Of a DNA stretch of 64,000 nt, positions 52,914-62,311 are shown piece after piece. Origin of the DNA: Trinickia symbiotica (GTDB lineage: Bacteria; Pseudomonadota; Gammaproteobacteria; Burkholderiales; Burkholderiaceae); the NCBI RefSeq assembly GCF_002934455.1, contig NZ_PTIR01000010.1, positions 62,001-126,000 of the forward strand, given 5' to 3'. Each line of letters starts with the position of its first letter. The stretch's first letter is position 1. The translations under genes were made by a program, and so were the position numbers. The notes under the pieces are model-generated. The model was not told the DNA's origin. It did not search any database and saw only the letters and a list, made by a program, of their open reading frames with translations.

Positions 52914-53248
52914 TTAGGGTGCGGTGAACTCACCCAGCTCCGCGCGCTTGTTCCACCACGCATTTTTGGCCAAGGTCCGCGCTGCAGGTTCGAGATAGTC
53001 TGGCTCTTACCCGTCCCTGGTGGGGCTTCGATGACAAGATTCTTGCCTTCCGCAGCGACGCAAACGGCACTGAAATGAGTCCGATAGCAACGGCGTAAAC
53101 AGGTCTTGCGGCCTGAACTTCTCCATCCGGGGTACTGGGCTCGAAGCCAGTCGCGAGCTTCAGGCTGAGGCCTTGCTGCAAATTTTGCAGCAGCGTCGGA
53201 TTCACGAGTGCGTCGTCGTCGTGACGAGCCAAGGACCCTACTTTTCAC
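52914..53248 (-). pseudogene. Remnant of a superfamily I helicase / DUF4011-type gene
   Basis: One minus-strand frame reads EGKNLVIEAPPGTGKSQTISNL, a helicase Walker A (AAA_11-like) segment, but coding segments are split among frames: HDDDALVNPTLLQNLQQGLSL in one frame and the P-loop in another. The rest of the protein is missing. It lies directly upstream of the XRE-ImmA gene and is evidence of decay. Confidence 0.6.
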
Positions 53249-53496
53249 AGACTGGCGATCGGCCGATGAGTCTGACCCGTCTTATGGCAAGGTATGAACG
53301 CGGGAGCAGGCGATGAAATCGATCTGGCTACGGGCAAATTCGGCGAAGTCGGTGGCCAATCGGCTACCCCCAAAAGCAGACGCGGGAAAGAAAGATAACC
53401 GGCCCGCACTTGTCGCCGGACCCTAAGAACCGTTTTCGCACCACGAGCCCGAGCGACATCGGCGCGATGTATTGTGTTCACGTCGATGGCCCTCAT
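53249..53496. other. Spacer, no supported gene
   Basis: About 250 bases between the helicase remnant and the small membrane protein. Open frames have no motif. Confidence 0.35.
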
Positions 53497-53721
53497 TCAG
53501 CGGCGTACCAGCAGATACGTAATGAAGGTGCCGATGAGCACCGCCCCAGCGCCGTAGAATACGGGCTTGGTCCGGAGGGCGTCGAGCTTGGACGCAGGAG
53601 GTTCGTTCTCCCCGTCGAGGTCCCAGTAGTCGATGCCCGGGTCACCCGTGAGATTGATAATAATCACAAAGGCGGCGCAGACGAAGAGCACGAAAAGAAC
53701 CACGAACATTGGCGTCGACAT
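53497..53721 (-). CDS. Small two-helix membrane protein, candidate immunity protein
   Basis: 74 residues: a first helix MFVVLFVLFVCAAFVIIINL, a polar middle (GDPGIDYWDLDGENEPPASKLDALRTKP) and a second helix VFYGAGAVLIGTFITYLLV. It lies 15 bases downstream of a glycine-rich membrane protein in the same direction. Small membrane proteins of this type often protect producers against pore-forming type VI effectors. No family recognised. Confidence 0.6.
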   Translation of the reverse strand: MSTPMFVVLFVLFVCAAFVIIINLTGDPGIDYWDLDGENEPPASKLDALRTKPVFYGAGAVLIGTFITYLLVRR

Positions 53722-53736
53722 TTTTCGGCGTTCCGC

Positions 53737-54534
53737 TCAGTCGTTCATCCAGTGCATAAAAACAGGCAGCTCTTCCTGGTAGATGTCGTTTCCGACTTCG
53801 GCGGCCATGCCTCCCAGGTTACTCCCGATGAACACAAGCGCGATTGCGCAAGCGGGTTCAGCGGGGCCGCAAACGAACGAAACAGCGAGCCCTGCGAGGC
53901 TTCCGCCAATCATCCCGCCTGCAATGATGCTCCCCTGTCGGGCAGCCTCCTTCACTTTGTCCTTGGCGCCGACAACCTCGCCGGTCGCGATAATGGCCGT
54001 GAACAAGATTGCGACTCGGGCGCTCGCCTGCAAGCGGCGGACCTTGGCTGAGACATTGGCATTGGCGCCCCCTGCTTTGTTCAGGACCGTATAGTAGACA
54101 GCGCTACGCTCGTCATTCGTCAGCGCGTCAAAGTTCTTGCTGAACTGGGCCTGAGCATACTTGTTCAGGTAATAGTCGAATCCTCTCGATTTGAGCTTGA
54201 GTGCTTCTGCCTTCGCGACTCCGACGGCGGACGTGTACTTTCGATACTCGACGAAAAGCTTCTCGCGCAGTTGGCTGCAATATTCTGCCCCTTCTTTTAC
54301 GGTCATGTTGCCGCTGGCAACCTCCTGCCTCACCTGGTCGGAGATTTCCCTAATGTGCTTGCTGTACTGCTGGCGAACCTTGTCATCGCTGATTGCATTG
54401 ACGGCGAAGGTCGTCGCGATTGCTTCGTAGTCCGCGATGGCTGCTTCCAGCAGGCCACTCTTGATGTCATGAACCTGCTGAGTATTGAATGAACCACTGG
54501 CGACCGTGTTCTTGCTTGCTGTCGTATCCGTCAT
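53737..54534 (-). CDS. Putative pore-forming type VI secretion effector (glycine-rich membrane protein)
   Basis: 265 residues. The first about 165 residues are mostly helical and charged with no signal peptide. The C-terminus carries three hydrophobic stretches (about 172-190, 202-222, 227-246), rich in Gly: SIIAGGMIGGSLAGLAVSF, then ACAIALVFIGSNLGGMAAEV, a glycine-zipper layout. It starts four bases after the stop of a PAAR-like protein and is followed by a small membrane protein. The set looks like a PAAR-linked effector with its immunity gene. Pore formation is an inference; no catalytic motif was found. Confidence 0.6.
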   Translation of the reverse strand: MTDTTASKNTVASGSFNTQQVHDIKSGLLEAAIADYEAIATTFAVNAISDDKVRQQYSKHIREISDQVRQEVASGNMTVKEGAEYCSQLREKLFVEYRKYTSAVGVAKAEALKLKSRGFDYYLNKYAQAQFSKNFDALTNDERSAVYYTVLNKAGGANANVSAKVRRLQASARVAILFTAIIATGEVVGAKDKVKEAARQGSIIAGGMIGGSLAGLAVSFVCGPAEPACAIALVFIGSNLGGMAAEVGNDIYQEELPVFMHWMND

Positions 54535-54538
54535 CTCT

Positions 54539-55120
54539 TCACCCCACCATCGCCATCAGAATGTTGCTCATCACCGACTGGCCGCTGTTCTGGCCGCCGT
54601 CGACCACCACATCGACCCGCTCGCAAGTGGAGGCGTTGGGGCGGTCGAAATGAACTTTGTTGTCGGCGTCGAAGATACCTTCTTCAACAGAGCCATCGGC
54701 GAAGTGGGCGCGGCAACGCAAGCCTTCGCAACTGCCAGCATCGTTCAAAGAGAACCGAATCCAGTGCTCGCTTGCCGGCTCGTCGGCCAAGTAGTTGCCT
54801 CCTGGCCCGTAGCCCATGCTTGCCAGTTCATGGCTCTCGAAGCTCTCATACATATCTGACTGGGAGGGAAGCATTACCGGCGGGGGGGTACACTTGCATA
54901 CGCAGATGTCCCCTTCCAACGCAGGCTCTTTGCCCATCATCGACCCAGGCCAGCGCGGGCCTTTCGCGACGATGTGGCCCACCGATTTGCAGGCTGGACA
55001 AACGACCCGCGCCCCGATGAAAGTAAGTTCAGTGCCGCAATGCGTTGCCTGCGGTATGCCTTCGGTCACAGTTCCGCCGGCCGACGATTTATCGCCCATT
55101 TTCAGATAGCTACGTCTCAT
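54539..55120 (-). CDS. PAAR-like type VI secretion spike-tip protein
   Basis: 193 residues. The N-terminal ~90 residues (GGTVTEGIPQATHCGTELTFIGARVVCPACKSVGHI, then EGDICVCKCTPPPVM) form a PAAR-like domain, with His27, His49 and Cys41, Cys44, Cys73, Cys75, Cys77 as likely metal ligands. The C-terminal half (GNYLADEPASEHWIRFSL...) may form an effector adaptor. GAGGG precedes ATG 55120. It is the first gene of an apparent PAAR-effector-immunity set. No other type VI genes are in the window. Confidence 0.7.
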   Translation of the reverse strand: MRRSYLKMGDKSSAGGTVTEGIPQATHCGTELTFIGARVVCPACKSVGHIVAKGPRWPGSMMGKEPALEGDICVCKCTPPPVMLPSQSDMYESFESHELASMGYGPGGNYLADEPASEHWIRFSLNDAGSCEGLRCRAHFADGSVEEGIFDADNKVHFDRPNASTCERVDVVVDGGQNSGQSVMSNILMAMVG

Positions 55121-55318
55121 TTTGTTAACGCCCTCGGTAGTTTTATGTTTTGAGGGGCGAATAGATACCACAAGCGTAACGCGGGGAGAAAGAAGGCGGT
55201 CCGAATCGGTTCGAATGAGAAATGGACAGGGAGGTCTAGCCACGGTCCGTTTTCTTGATTTCGAGAAGCGCTCTGCAGCTGCCCAGAGGCAGCTCGTAGA
55301 GGCGAGTAGTATCGGGCT

Positions 55319-56059
55319 TCACACCTGCGCAATCCCCCCGTCATTCATTAAATCCGCGCCCGTCATGTAGGAACTCTGCTCGGAAGCCAGGAAGAGCGCT
55401 GCATTCGCCATCTCCTCGGCCCGCGCAAGCCGGCCAAGCGGGACCATGCTCTTGTACATGTCGATCAGATGCTCGCGCGGCGCCGACTGAGCATCGAGAA
55501 TCGGCGTGTCAGTGACACCAGGGCTGAGCATGTTGACGCGAATGCCGCGATCCCTGAATTCTGCGGCCCAGGTGCGGGTATAGGACCGCAACGCGGCCTT
55601 GGTCGCTGCATAGGCGGTATGTCCGGGAATGCCCATGAGGTGCATGGCCGACGACACCAGGATGATTGATCCACCGTCCGTCATCATGGGCAGCAGCTTC
55701 TGCACAAGAAACACCGGACCGCGCGCCATCAGATTGAACGCCTTATCGAAATGCTCGGGCGTGATGGTGTCGATCGTGGCCTGCTCCGTATAGCCCGCGT
55801 TCGACACGATGATGTCGACGACACCTTTTTCGGCCTTGACCGCCGCTGCGACGCGATCGAGGTCATCGAGATCCGCAGCATCAGCCCGGATCGCAGTGAC
55901 GTTGCGTTCGATCAACCTGGCCGCTTCATCGAGCTGGGCCTGCCGACGGCCGAAGATAAAAACGTGAGCGCCTTCGGCAACGAATCGTTGCGCAATCGCC
56001 AAACCGATACCCGTTGTGCCGCCGCTGATGACGGCGACCTTACCTGCGAGCGTGGACAT
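55319..56059 (-). CDS. Short-chain dehydrogenase/reductase (SDR)
   Basis: 246 residues. The nucleotide-binding motif GGTTGIG is at 13-19, NAG at 87-89, and the catalytic triad is Ser137, Tyr150 and Lys154 (YAATK). The C-terminus GADLMNDGGIAQV is typical of classical SDRs. AGAGGATTTC lies before ATG 56059. It is divergent from a LysR regulator. Substrate unknown. Confidence 0.9.
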   Translation of the reverse strand: MSTLAGKVAVISGGTTGIGLAIAQRFVAEGAHVFIFGRRQAQLDEAARLIERNVTAIRADAADLDDLDRVAAAVKAEKGVVDIIVSNAGYTEQATIDTITPEHFDKAFNLMARGPVFLVQKLLPMMTDGGSIILVSSAMHLMGIPGHTAYAATKAALRSYTRTWAAEFRDRGIRVNMLSPGVTDTPILDAQSAPREHLIDMYKSMVPLGRLARAEEMANAALFLASEQSSYMTGADLMNDGGIAQV

Positions 56060-56135
56060 GAAATCCTCTGTCTCTTCATGGATGGAACAGGCATCGTAAT
56101 TACGGCCCAGAAAAATGATAATCGCCGCGATTGTC

Positions 56136-56146
56136 ATAGAATCTAT
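56136..56146. promoter_or_regulatory. LysR-type operator ATAGA-A-TCTAT
   Basis: A perfect 5-bp inverted repeat around one base, in the divergent region between the SDR and the LysR gene, 35 bases before the regulator start. Confidence 0.4.
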
Positions 56147-56180
56147 TCGCCGTGGGAATATATCGCGGAGGACAAGCGCA

Positions 56181-57071
56181 ATGGACCGGTTTCATGAATT
56201 GAGCGCCTTCATCGCCGTTGTCGAAGCGGGGGGATTTTCCGCTGCGGCGCGGAGAACCGGCGAGTCACAATCCGCCATCAGCAAGGCGATCGGCGCGCTG
56301 GAAAAGCGTCTGGGCGTGCTGCTGTTCAACCGGAGCACGCGCAGCGTGACCCTGACGGATCAGGGGCGGAATTATTACGAGCGAACGAAGCCGCTGTTTG
56401 AGGAAATCGAGGCGGCCGACAGCGAATTGACCAGCAGCACGCTGAATTGCTGCGGCCTTGTTCGTATCGCCTCTGCCGCGACATTCGGCCGCCTCCATGT
56501 GCTTCCGCTCATCCCTGAACTGCTCTCCCGCCATCCCGGTCTTCAGGTCGATCTTGTGTTGTCGGATTTCGCGCGCGATTTGGTGGATGACCGGATTGAT
56601 CTCGCGATTCGGGTGGGTGTTGTCAACGAACCGGATTCGATTGTGAAGCGAATTGCCAGCACTCCGTTGGTCTGTGTCGGATCGCGTCGCTATTTCGAGC
56701 AGCACGGCATTCCGAAAGATCCCTCGGAACTGGTCAATCACAATTGCCTGGTCTATGGCGGGTTGCTGGAATCAGCGCAGTGGCCATTTCACGGGCCTCG
56801 CGGCAAGTTCAGCGTCCCGGTGCGAGGCAACTTGTCGTCGAATAGCGTCGAGACACTACGATTGGCCGTGCTCGCGGGCGTGGGCATCGGTCTGTTCGCA
56901 AAGCTTTCTCTGGTCGACGAACTCGAGCATCCTGACGTCATGACCGTACTAGACGAATTCATTCGGGATGCACGCGATGTCAGCATCGTCTGGCCGACGC
57001 GCCGTTTCGTGCCTCCGCGCGTGCGTCTGGTGACTGACTATTTTGCTGCCGAGATCCCGTCGCGTTTGTAG
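56181..57071 (+). CDS. LysR-family transcriptional regulator
   Basis: 296 residues. Helix-turn-helix at about 2-60 (RFHELSAFIAVVEAGGFSAAARRTGESQSAISKAIGALEKRLGVLLFNRSTRS), then a substrate-binding domain of the LysR type with RIDLAIRVG. GGAGG lies nine bases before ATG 56181. Divergent from the SDR gene, its probable target. Confidence 0.9.
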   Translation: MDRFHELSAFIAVVEAGGFSAAARRTGESQSAISKAIGALEKRLGVLLFNRSTRSVTLTDQGRNYYERTKPLFEEIEAADSELTSSTLNCCGLVRIASAATFGRLHVLPLIPELLSRHPGLQVDLVLSDFARDLVDDRIDLAIRVGVVNEPDSIVKRIASTPLVCVGSRRYFEQHGIPKDPSELVNHNCLVYGGLLESAQWPFHGPRGKFSVPVRGNLSSNSVETLRLAVLAGVGIGLFAKLSLVDELEHPDVMTVLDEFIRDARDVSIVWPTRRFVPPRVRLVTDYFAAEIPSRL

Positions 57072-57181
57072 AGGCTCGACACCGCGACGCGCTTCAAACG
57101 CAACCCGGATCTTAGTGGAGCTTTTGCTGGTGCCATCGGTCCCGACGTTCCCGTTGGCAGGTTGGGGATGCGCGATAACGG

Positions 57182-59011
57182 TTACACGACGGCGCTTCCT
57201 TGCCCGGCGCCAGCATCGCCGTCCTGCGACGCGGGTGGCGGCGCACGCTGCACGCGATCGCCAACGAAAGTGCGCACGCTTCCATCGGGGAATCGGATGG
57301 CCACTTGCTCATCGGTCGACATGACCACTTCGCCGATGCCAAAGCGAGCGACCCGGACGCTTTCCCCGCGTGTCCATCCATGCCGCTCCTCGGTCGTGCG
57401 CTCCATGCGCCGGTGCGCGATCGCCGCGGCTGAACGGGGCTCAGGCAGCGGCTCCACGTGCGGCGGATGCATGCAATTGTCGCAACTGCCGCAACGTTCG
57501 ATTGTCGCGTCTTCCTCGTAGTAGTCCAGCATCAGCCGCCACCGGCAACGCCCGCTCTGCGCATAGTCGACCATCTGCTGCAACGCGATGTGGTCGCGTT
57601 CCCGCATGCGTTGAAACTGTTCCGCCGCACGAGGCACCGCATCTCGCAGTTCAGCCGTCGCTGCCCCTTTGCGCAGCCGGTAACGATGCTGCCTATCCCG
57701 TTGAACGATCCGCGCGTCAACCAACATGGCGAGCGCAACATCCACTTTGCCTGCCGCCAGGTCCGGCAGCACGCTCGCGAGCGCTTTCGCGGACACCGGC
57801 GTCCGGCCGGATGCGTCGGACCGCGACTGCCGTTCGTCGTGCGCCTCTTCTATCCCGCCCGCAATCGCATCGAATACCTGCAGCACCTGCCCTGTGTCCG
57901 GATATCGCCCGGCCAGAAAGAACTGCTGAATACGTCGATCGTTGAGATCGAACAGAAGTACGCAATCCGCCAGCTCACCGTCGCGCCCGGCCCGTCCGGT
58001 CTCTTGATAGTACGCATCCAGGTTGCCCGGCACTTGATAGTGAATGACGAATCGCACATCGGGCTTATCGATGCCCATGCCGAAGGCATTCGTCGCGACG
58101 ATGAGACGCGAGTGCCCGTTCATGAACCGGTCCTGCTCCTCGCGGCGCTCGTTCGCCGGCAAGCGGCCATGATAGTGCGCCACGCTTTCTCCGGCCGCGG
58201 CAAGCCATGCGCGTACGCGTTGCACGTCGCGCAACGTCGCGACATAGACGATCCCCGCGCCCTTCAGTTCGCCGATCAAATCGAGCAGCTGTTGCTGCTT
58301 TAGCGCGAGCGCTCGGGCCGCTTCGCGACGGCCATGCCCAGCACCCGTGTGCACGACGCGATACCGTAGGTTCGGCCTGTACGTGCCGGTGCGTACGATT
58401 GTCGGTTCACGCAGCCGCAGCGAATGCACGATATCCGCGACGACCTCGCGCGTGGCGGTTGCGGTGAGCGCAAGAACGGGCGGTGCGCCGATGGCCTCGA
58501 CCGCATGAGCGATGCCGAGGAATGCAGGACGAAAATCGTGGCCCCACTTCGAGACGCAGTGAGCCTCGTCCACGACCACGAGCTCCACGGGACGCCGGGT
58601 GCAGCCCGCGAGAATATCGACGAAAGCGGGCTGCGCGAGCCGCTCGGGCGTCACGAACACCATGCGTTTGCGGCCCTCTCGTAACGCATTGAGAACGGCC
58701 TTTTCATCCTTGCGTTTCAGCGTGCTGTTGACGAGCAAAGGCTCGAGGCCAATGGCCCGCAGCTTGTCCGCTTGGTCCTTCATCAGCGAGATCAGCGGCG
58801 ACACGACGAGCGTCATGCCTTCGAGATGCAACGCCGGTAACTGGTAGCACAGCGATTTGCCTGCGCCCGACGGCATCGTCGCGAGCGTGTCGCAACGCGC
58901 GAGCACACTACGGATGATCTCCTCCTGGCCTTCGCGCAGGCGTGCGATGCCGAATCGCTCGCGCATCGTCCTGCGCAGCTCGCGCAGCCGCTTATCCGCG
59001 GTCATATTCAT
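57182..59011 (-). CDS. RecQ-family ATP-dependent DNA helicase
   Basis: 609 residues. Walker A MPSGAGKS lies at about 46-53, DEAHCVSKWGHDF is the DEAH box, LALTATAT is motif III, and the RecQ signature GRAGRDG is present. The zinc site is formed by CRWRLMLDYY...CGSCDNC. A C-terminal DUF3553-like segment (VRVARFGIGEVVMSTDEQVAIRFPDGSVRTF) replaces the HRDC domain of E. coli RecQ. ATG 59011 or 59005 is the start. Likely an accessory RecQ paralog. Confidence 0.9.
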   Translation of the reverse strand: MNMTADKRLRELRRTMRERFGIARLREGQEEIIRSVLARCDTLATMPSGAGKSLCYQLPALHLEGMTLVVSPLISLMKDQADKLRAIGLEPLLVNSTLKRKDEKAVLNALREGRKRMVFVTPERLAQPAFVDILAGCTRRPVELVVVDEAHCVSKWGHDFRPAFLGIAHAVEAIGAPPVLALTATATREVVADIVHSLRLREPTIVRTGTYRPNLRYRVVHTGAGHGRREAARALALKQQQLLDLIGELKGAGIVYVATLRDVQRVRAWLAAAGESVAHYHGRLPANERREEQDRFMNGHSRLIVATNAFGMGIDKPDVRFVIHYQVPGNLDAYYQETGRAGRDGELADCVLLFDLNDRRIQQFFLAGRYPDTGQVLQVFDAIAGGIEEAHDERQSRSDASGRTPVSAKALASVLPDLAAGKVDVALAMLVDARIVQRDRQHRYRLRKGAATAELRDAVPRAAEQFQRMRERDHIALQQMVDYAQSGRCRWRLMLDYYEEDATIERCGSCDNCMHPPHVEPLPEPRSAAAIAHRRMERTTEERHGWTRGESVRVARFGIGEVVMSTDEQVAIRFPDGSVRTFVGDRVQRAPPPASQDGDAGAGQGSAVV

Positions 59012-59188
59012 CCCCGGTAGTCATGGCGACGACGCTTGCGCAAGGGCCATGCCGTGAGAGAGACGGCGAGGCGGCGCACGGCGCCCACCGCCCATGCAAT
59101 ACACGACGGGGCCAGCGTCCTAGTACCGTCCGTGGACTCCGATTCAGATGGCCATCCGGGAGGAGCGTACTGTGGCAACCTCCGAGCG

Positions 59189-59779
59189 CTACTCGCCTCC
59201 GATGTACCCGGGCAAGTCAGCGGCGTCCTTATCGCGAGCGACGCGCATCGCCTCGAGCAGCGCGAGGCTGAACGCGCCCGGACCATCCGAATCGATCTTG
59301 ACACGGTCGCGCATGTAGTTCGCCCACACGAACGAAACGTAGGCCCGCTTCGGCTTGCGGTATGCTCCGGCGCGGCGCGCCAAGGCAGCGAGGCTGTGGT
59401 AGGGATCGTCCTGCATGCCGTCGAGCGAGTTCGGCAGTGCGTCGAGTTCGCATTTCTGCCCGCGCTCATCGAACAGATGCAACCATCCGTGTTTGCGCAT
59501 CAGTATCCAGAAGTCGTTCTCTGCAACGTCGCGATAGTCTTTCTGCACGCGCACGGGCGCCTCGACGATGCCGAGGCGATGCCAGGCATACGCCCAGTGG
59601 TGGTGATCGACGATATACGTGCCCTCGGGTCCGCGGACGACACGAATTGCGTGGGCCTGCATGAACGGCTGAAGCGTGCGTCCGCCGTGCCTTCGCGTGA
59701 TGATGGATTTGACATCGACATAGGCGAAGCCGACTGTCATCTGCGTCGGACGTAGTGAGGACAGAAGCATGGTCTCCAT
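59189..59779 (-). CDS. ParB-like (ParBc_2) nuclease-family protein
   Basis: 196 residues. The start MLLSSLRPTQMTVGFAYVDVKS followed by HAIRVVRGPEGTYIVDHHHWAYAWHRLGI matches the ParBc_2 family, a cytoplasmic ParB-like domain with His-rich DHHHWAYA. These proteins are unrelated in role to chromosomal ParB and their function is unclear. ATG 59779 or 59770 can be the start. Divergent from the YihY gene. Confidence 0.75.
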   Translation of the reverse strand: METMLLSSLRPTQMTVGFAYVDVKSIITRRHGGRTLQPFMQAHAIRVVRGPEGTYIVDHHHWAYAWHRLGIVEAPVRVQKDYRDVAENDFWILMRKHGWLHLFDERGQKCELDALPNSLDGMQDDPYHSLAALARRAGAYRKPKRAYVSFVWANYMRDRVKIDSDGPGAFSLALLEAMRVARDKDAADLPGYIGGE

Positions 59780-59959
59780 TGGATGCTGCCCATTTATCGA
59801 GATATGGGATCGCGCAGCAACGCGCATGCCACTGTTCTCATTGCCGGCGTGGGGCACGGCACGGCGCCGCTTGCGGTTTGCGTCCGTTCGCCGCGGCATA
59901 GCGATTGCTCGCTTATCGCATCACCGGGCTCGCACGCCGTATTTGGATGGAGATGCGTG

Positions 59960-60874
59960 ATGTCGGGAGTTGGCCCGCGACGGTTCGCGATGCGGGCGCT
60001 GAACGTCAAACCTGTTCGTTTCGGGCTGGATGCGGCAAAGCGCTTTTCGTCGGACCGATGCACGATGATGGGCGCGGGCATCGCCTTCTACTCCGCGTTT
60101 TCGCTCGCCCCGACCCTGCTCCTGGTGCTCGCCGTTGCCGGCTGGTTTTTCGGCGAGGCCGCGGCGCGCGGCCAGTTGTTCTCGGAGATCAAGAACGTCG
60201 TCGGCAGTGACGCGGCGCGTGCGATGCAGGACATCGTCACGCACGCGCATCACTCGGCCGGCGGAGGCTTCGCGACGCTGGCATCGATCGTCTTGCTGAT
60301 CGTTGGCGCGTCGGCCACATTCACGTCGCTCAACACGGCACTCGATGCGGTGTTCGACACCGAGTCGCCGCCGGGCATCAAAGGGTTCGCGCTGTTGCTG
60401 CGCGCGCGGCTGATGTCGTTCGCGCTGGTGCTTGGACTGGGGTTCCTGCTCGTCGTGTCACTGGTGCTCGATACGGCAATTCAGATCGCCGCGCGCGCCA
60501 TCTTCGGCGCCAGTCCGATCGTCATCATTGCCGCGATTCTGCAGTCCGCCGTCACACTCGCGATTCTCACGGTGGCGCTCGCCGCGCTGATCAAATGGCT
60601 GCCCGATACCCGAATACGCTACGGTCACGCAGCAATCGGCGCTTTCATCGCCGCCGTCCTTTTCACGGTCGGCCGGCACCTGTTCGCGCTTTACCTCTCG
60701 CATGCGGGCACAGCGACCACTTTCGGCGCCGCGGGATCACTCGCCGTTCTGATGATGTGGCTGTACTTCTCTTCAGTCGTCTTCCTGCTCGGCGCCGAAG
60801 TGACGGCCGCGGTTCGCGCCGACCGCACCCACGCGTCCGACCGGGCGAGAGCGGGTGCAACGTCGAACAGGTAG
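59960..60874 (+). CDS. YihY/BrkB-family inner-membrane protein
   Basis: 304 residues with about six hydrophobic segments. Typical motifs are RCTMMGAGIAFYSAFSLAPTLLL near the N-terminus and GAAGSLAVLMMWLYFSSVVFLLGAEVTAAV near the end. The role of the family is uncertain. GGAG lies seven bases before ATG 59960, which decides the start against an upstream frame. Confidence 0.9.
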   Translation: MSGVGPRRFAMRALNVKPVRFGLDAAKRFSSDRCTMMGAGIAFYSAFSLAPTLLLVLAVAGWFFGEAAARGQLFSEIKNVVGSDAARAMQDIVTHAHHSAGGGFATLASIVLLIVGASATFTSLNTALDAVFDTESPPGIKGFALLLRARLMSFALVLGLGFLLVVSLVLDTAIQIAARAIFGASPIVIIAAILQSAVTLAILTVALAALIKWLPDTRIRYGHAAIGAFIAAVLFTVGRHLFALYLSHAGTATTFGAAGSLAVLMMWLYFSSVVFLLGAEVTAAVRADRTHASDRARAGATSNR

Positions 60875-61040
60875 ACGATCGCGGCCAATTAGCACGGCGT
60901 CCAATTCGTTGATGCGGTTGGGCGCTTACCAGTCTGGCGCTCTTATAGTCATGGCTTCGCGCTATCATCCCGCTGCCACGGGCATTTCCGGCTCGCGCGC
61001 TCGATCACTGACGGCCCGCTTCGTTAAGAAAAACAACATC

Positions 61041-61997
61041 ATGAGAAAACTCATATCCATTGCGCTGTTCTGCTTATCGACGACGATCTCACAGGCTGCG
61101 GGAATAAAGCTCGTGAACATTCCGCCCGACGCCAACGGCCCAGCATTAAGGGCGATAGTGTGGACGCCATGCGCGGCTGCGGCACGGGAAATACCGATCG
61201 GTCCGTACGTCCTGTCAGGAAGACGCGACTGTCCGACCGTCGGCGCAAGGTTGCCGTTGATCGTGATTTCACACGGTCACACCGGATCGTTCCTTAATCA
61301 CCACGATATTGCCGAGAGGCTTGCCGACGCCGGCTTTGTCGTGGCGGCGATCAATCATCCAGGCGATTCGTTCTCCGATAAGAGCCGTCAGGCCGACATA
61401 TCCGTATTCGTCGAGCGTCCGACCGACATTACGCGTCTCATCGATTACATGTTGGACAGGTCGCCGGACGCTGCCAAGATCGATCCCGAATCGATAGGCT
61501 TCTTCGGCTTTTCGCGTGGCGGCTACACCGGTCTCGTACTGGCTGGCGGTAACCCGGACTTCCTGGACGCCAACGTTCCATGCCCGGACCCGAAGCTTCC
61601 TATTTGCCAACAGATCGAGCGCAAAGAGGTCCCAACGGGACCCTTGGCGCATGATGCGCGGATCAAAGCCTATGTGCTGGCGGACCCGCTCGACGAGTTT
61701 CCCACATCGGCTAGCCTGAAAGACGTGAAAGCGCCGATCCAGCTCTGGGCTTCCCAGTTCGGTGGAGACGGCGTGCTGCCCGAAACCATGCCGGCGCTTG
61801 CCCACGCGCTCCCCCAAAGCCCTGAATTCCACGTTGTCCCCGGCGCGGCGCATTTCGCTTTCCTCGCACCTTGCCCTAAGGAATTGACAAAGGATGCGCC
61901 CGCGCTATGCGTCGACGCGAAGGGATTCGATCGCGTTGCCTTTCACGAGCAATTCGATGAGAAGGTGCTCGGCTTCTTTAGAGCCAAACTACATTGA
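61041..61997 (+). CDS. Secreted alpha/beta hydrolase (dienelactone-hydrolase-like)
   Basis: 318 residues with a signal peptide (MRKLISIALFCLSTTISQA). LIVISHGHTGS is the oxyanion loop, GFSRGGYT holds the nucleophile Ser158, and PGAAHFAFL holds the catalytic His; the acid residue is probably Asp in LADPLDEFP. The mature part is similar to platelet-activating-factor-acetylhydrolase-like or dienelactone-hydrolase-like esterases. ATG 61041 is chosen because it begins the signal peptide. Substrate unknown. Confidence 0.8.
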   Translation: MRKLISIALFCLSTTISQAAGIKLVNIPPDANGPALRAIVWTPCAAAAREIPIGPYVLSGRRDCPTVGARLPLIVISHGHTGSFLNHHDIAERLADAGFVVAAINHPGDSFSDKSRQADISVFVERPTDITRLIDYMLDRSPDAAKIDPESIGFFGFSRGGYTGLVLAGGNPDFLDANVPCPDPKLPICQQIERKEVPTGPLAHDARIKAYVLADPLDEFPTSASLKDVKAPIQLWASQFGGDGVLPETMPALAHALPQSPEFHVVPGAAHFAFLAPCPKELTKDAPALCVDAKGFDRVAFHEQFDEKVLGFFRAKLH

Positions 61998-62043
61998 GCG
62001 CCGATGACACTGAGGGAAAAAGGCTTTGACGTAAGCGCCCAGA

Positions 62044-62209
62044 GTAGACGGTTGACGCTGATCGGCGCTTTCGTCGATCAGCGGCGGCGATGACCGGCAC
62101 CGGAGGCATACTCGCGGCCCCGATCGCGTGACTGCGATGGAGCCGTGCTACATCACTTCCGCTTCAGCTGCGAGATATCGCGCACCGCGCCGCGGTCGGC
62201 CGAAATGGC
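62044..62209. repeat. Imperfect direct repeat, copy 1 (of 63531-63699)
   Basis: This ~166-base block aligns collinearly with 63531-63699, with long identical runs such as ACTCGCGGCCCCGATCGCGT and GAGATATCGCGCACCGCGCC. Both copies include a hairpin whose arms contain CGCTGATCG/CGATCAGCG. The copies differ by scattered substitutions and small indels. Confidence 0.85.
62153..62209 (-). pseudogene. Remnant of the ilvD C-terminal coding end
   Basis: Reading leftward, the last codons before TGA at 62153-62155 encode [18 protein letters not shown], nearly the same as the C-terminus of the genuine ilvD ([18 protein letters not shown]) 1.5 kb away. Homology ends upstream of this. It is a detached 3' tail of ilvD. 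Confidence 0.85.
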
Positions 62210-62311
62210 CGCGCTCCGGAACGCTCAGCGCTCGCAGGCAGATGACGGGGTTCGCGCCGCTGCAATGAGGGGCTTATGCCAGTCCGAGGTGCCTAGCGGA
62301 ATACGCGGCGG

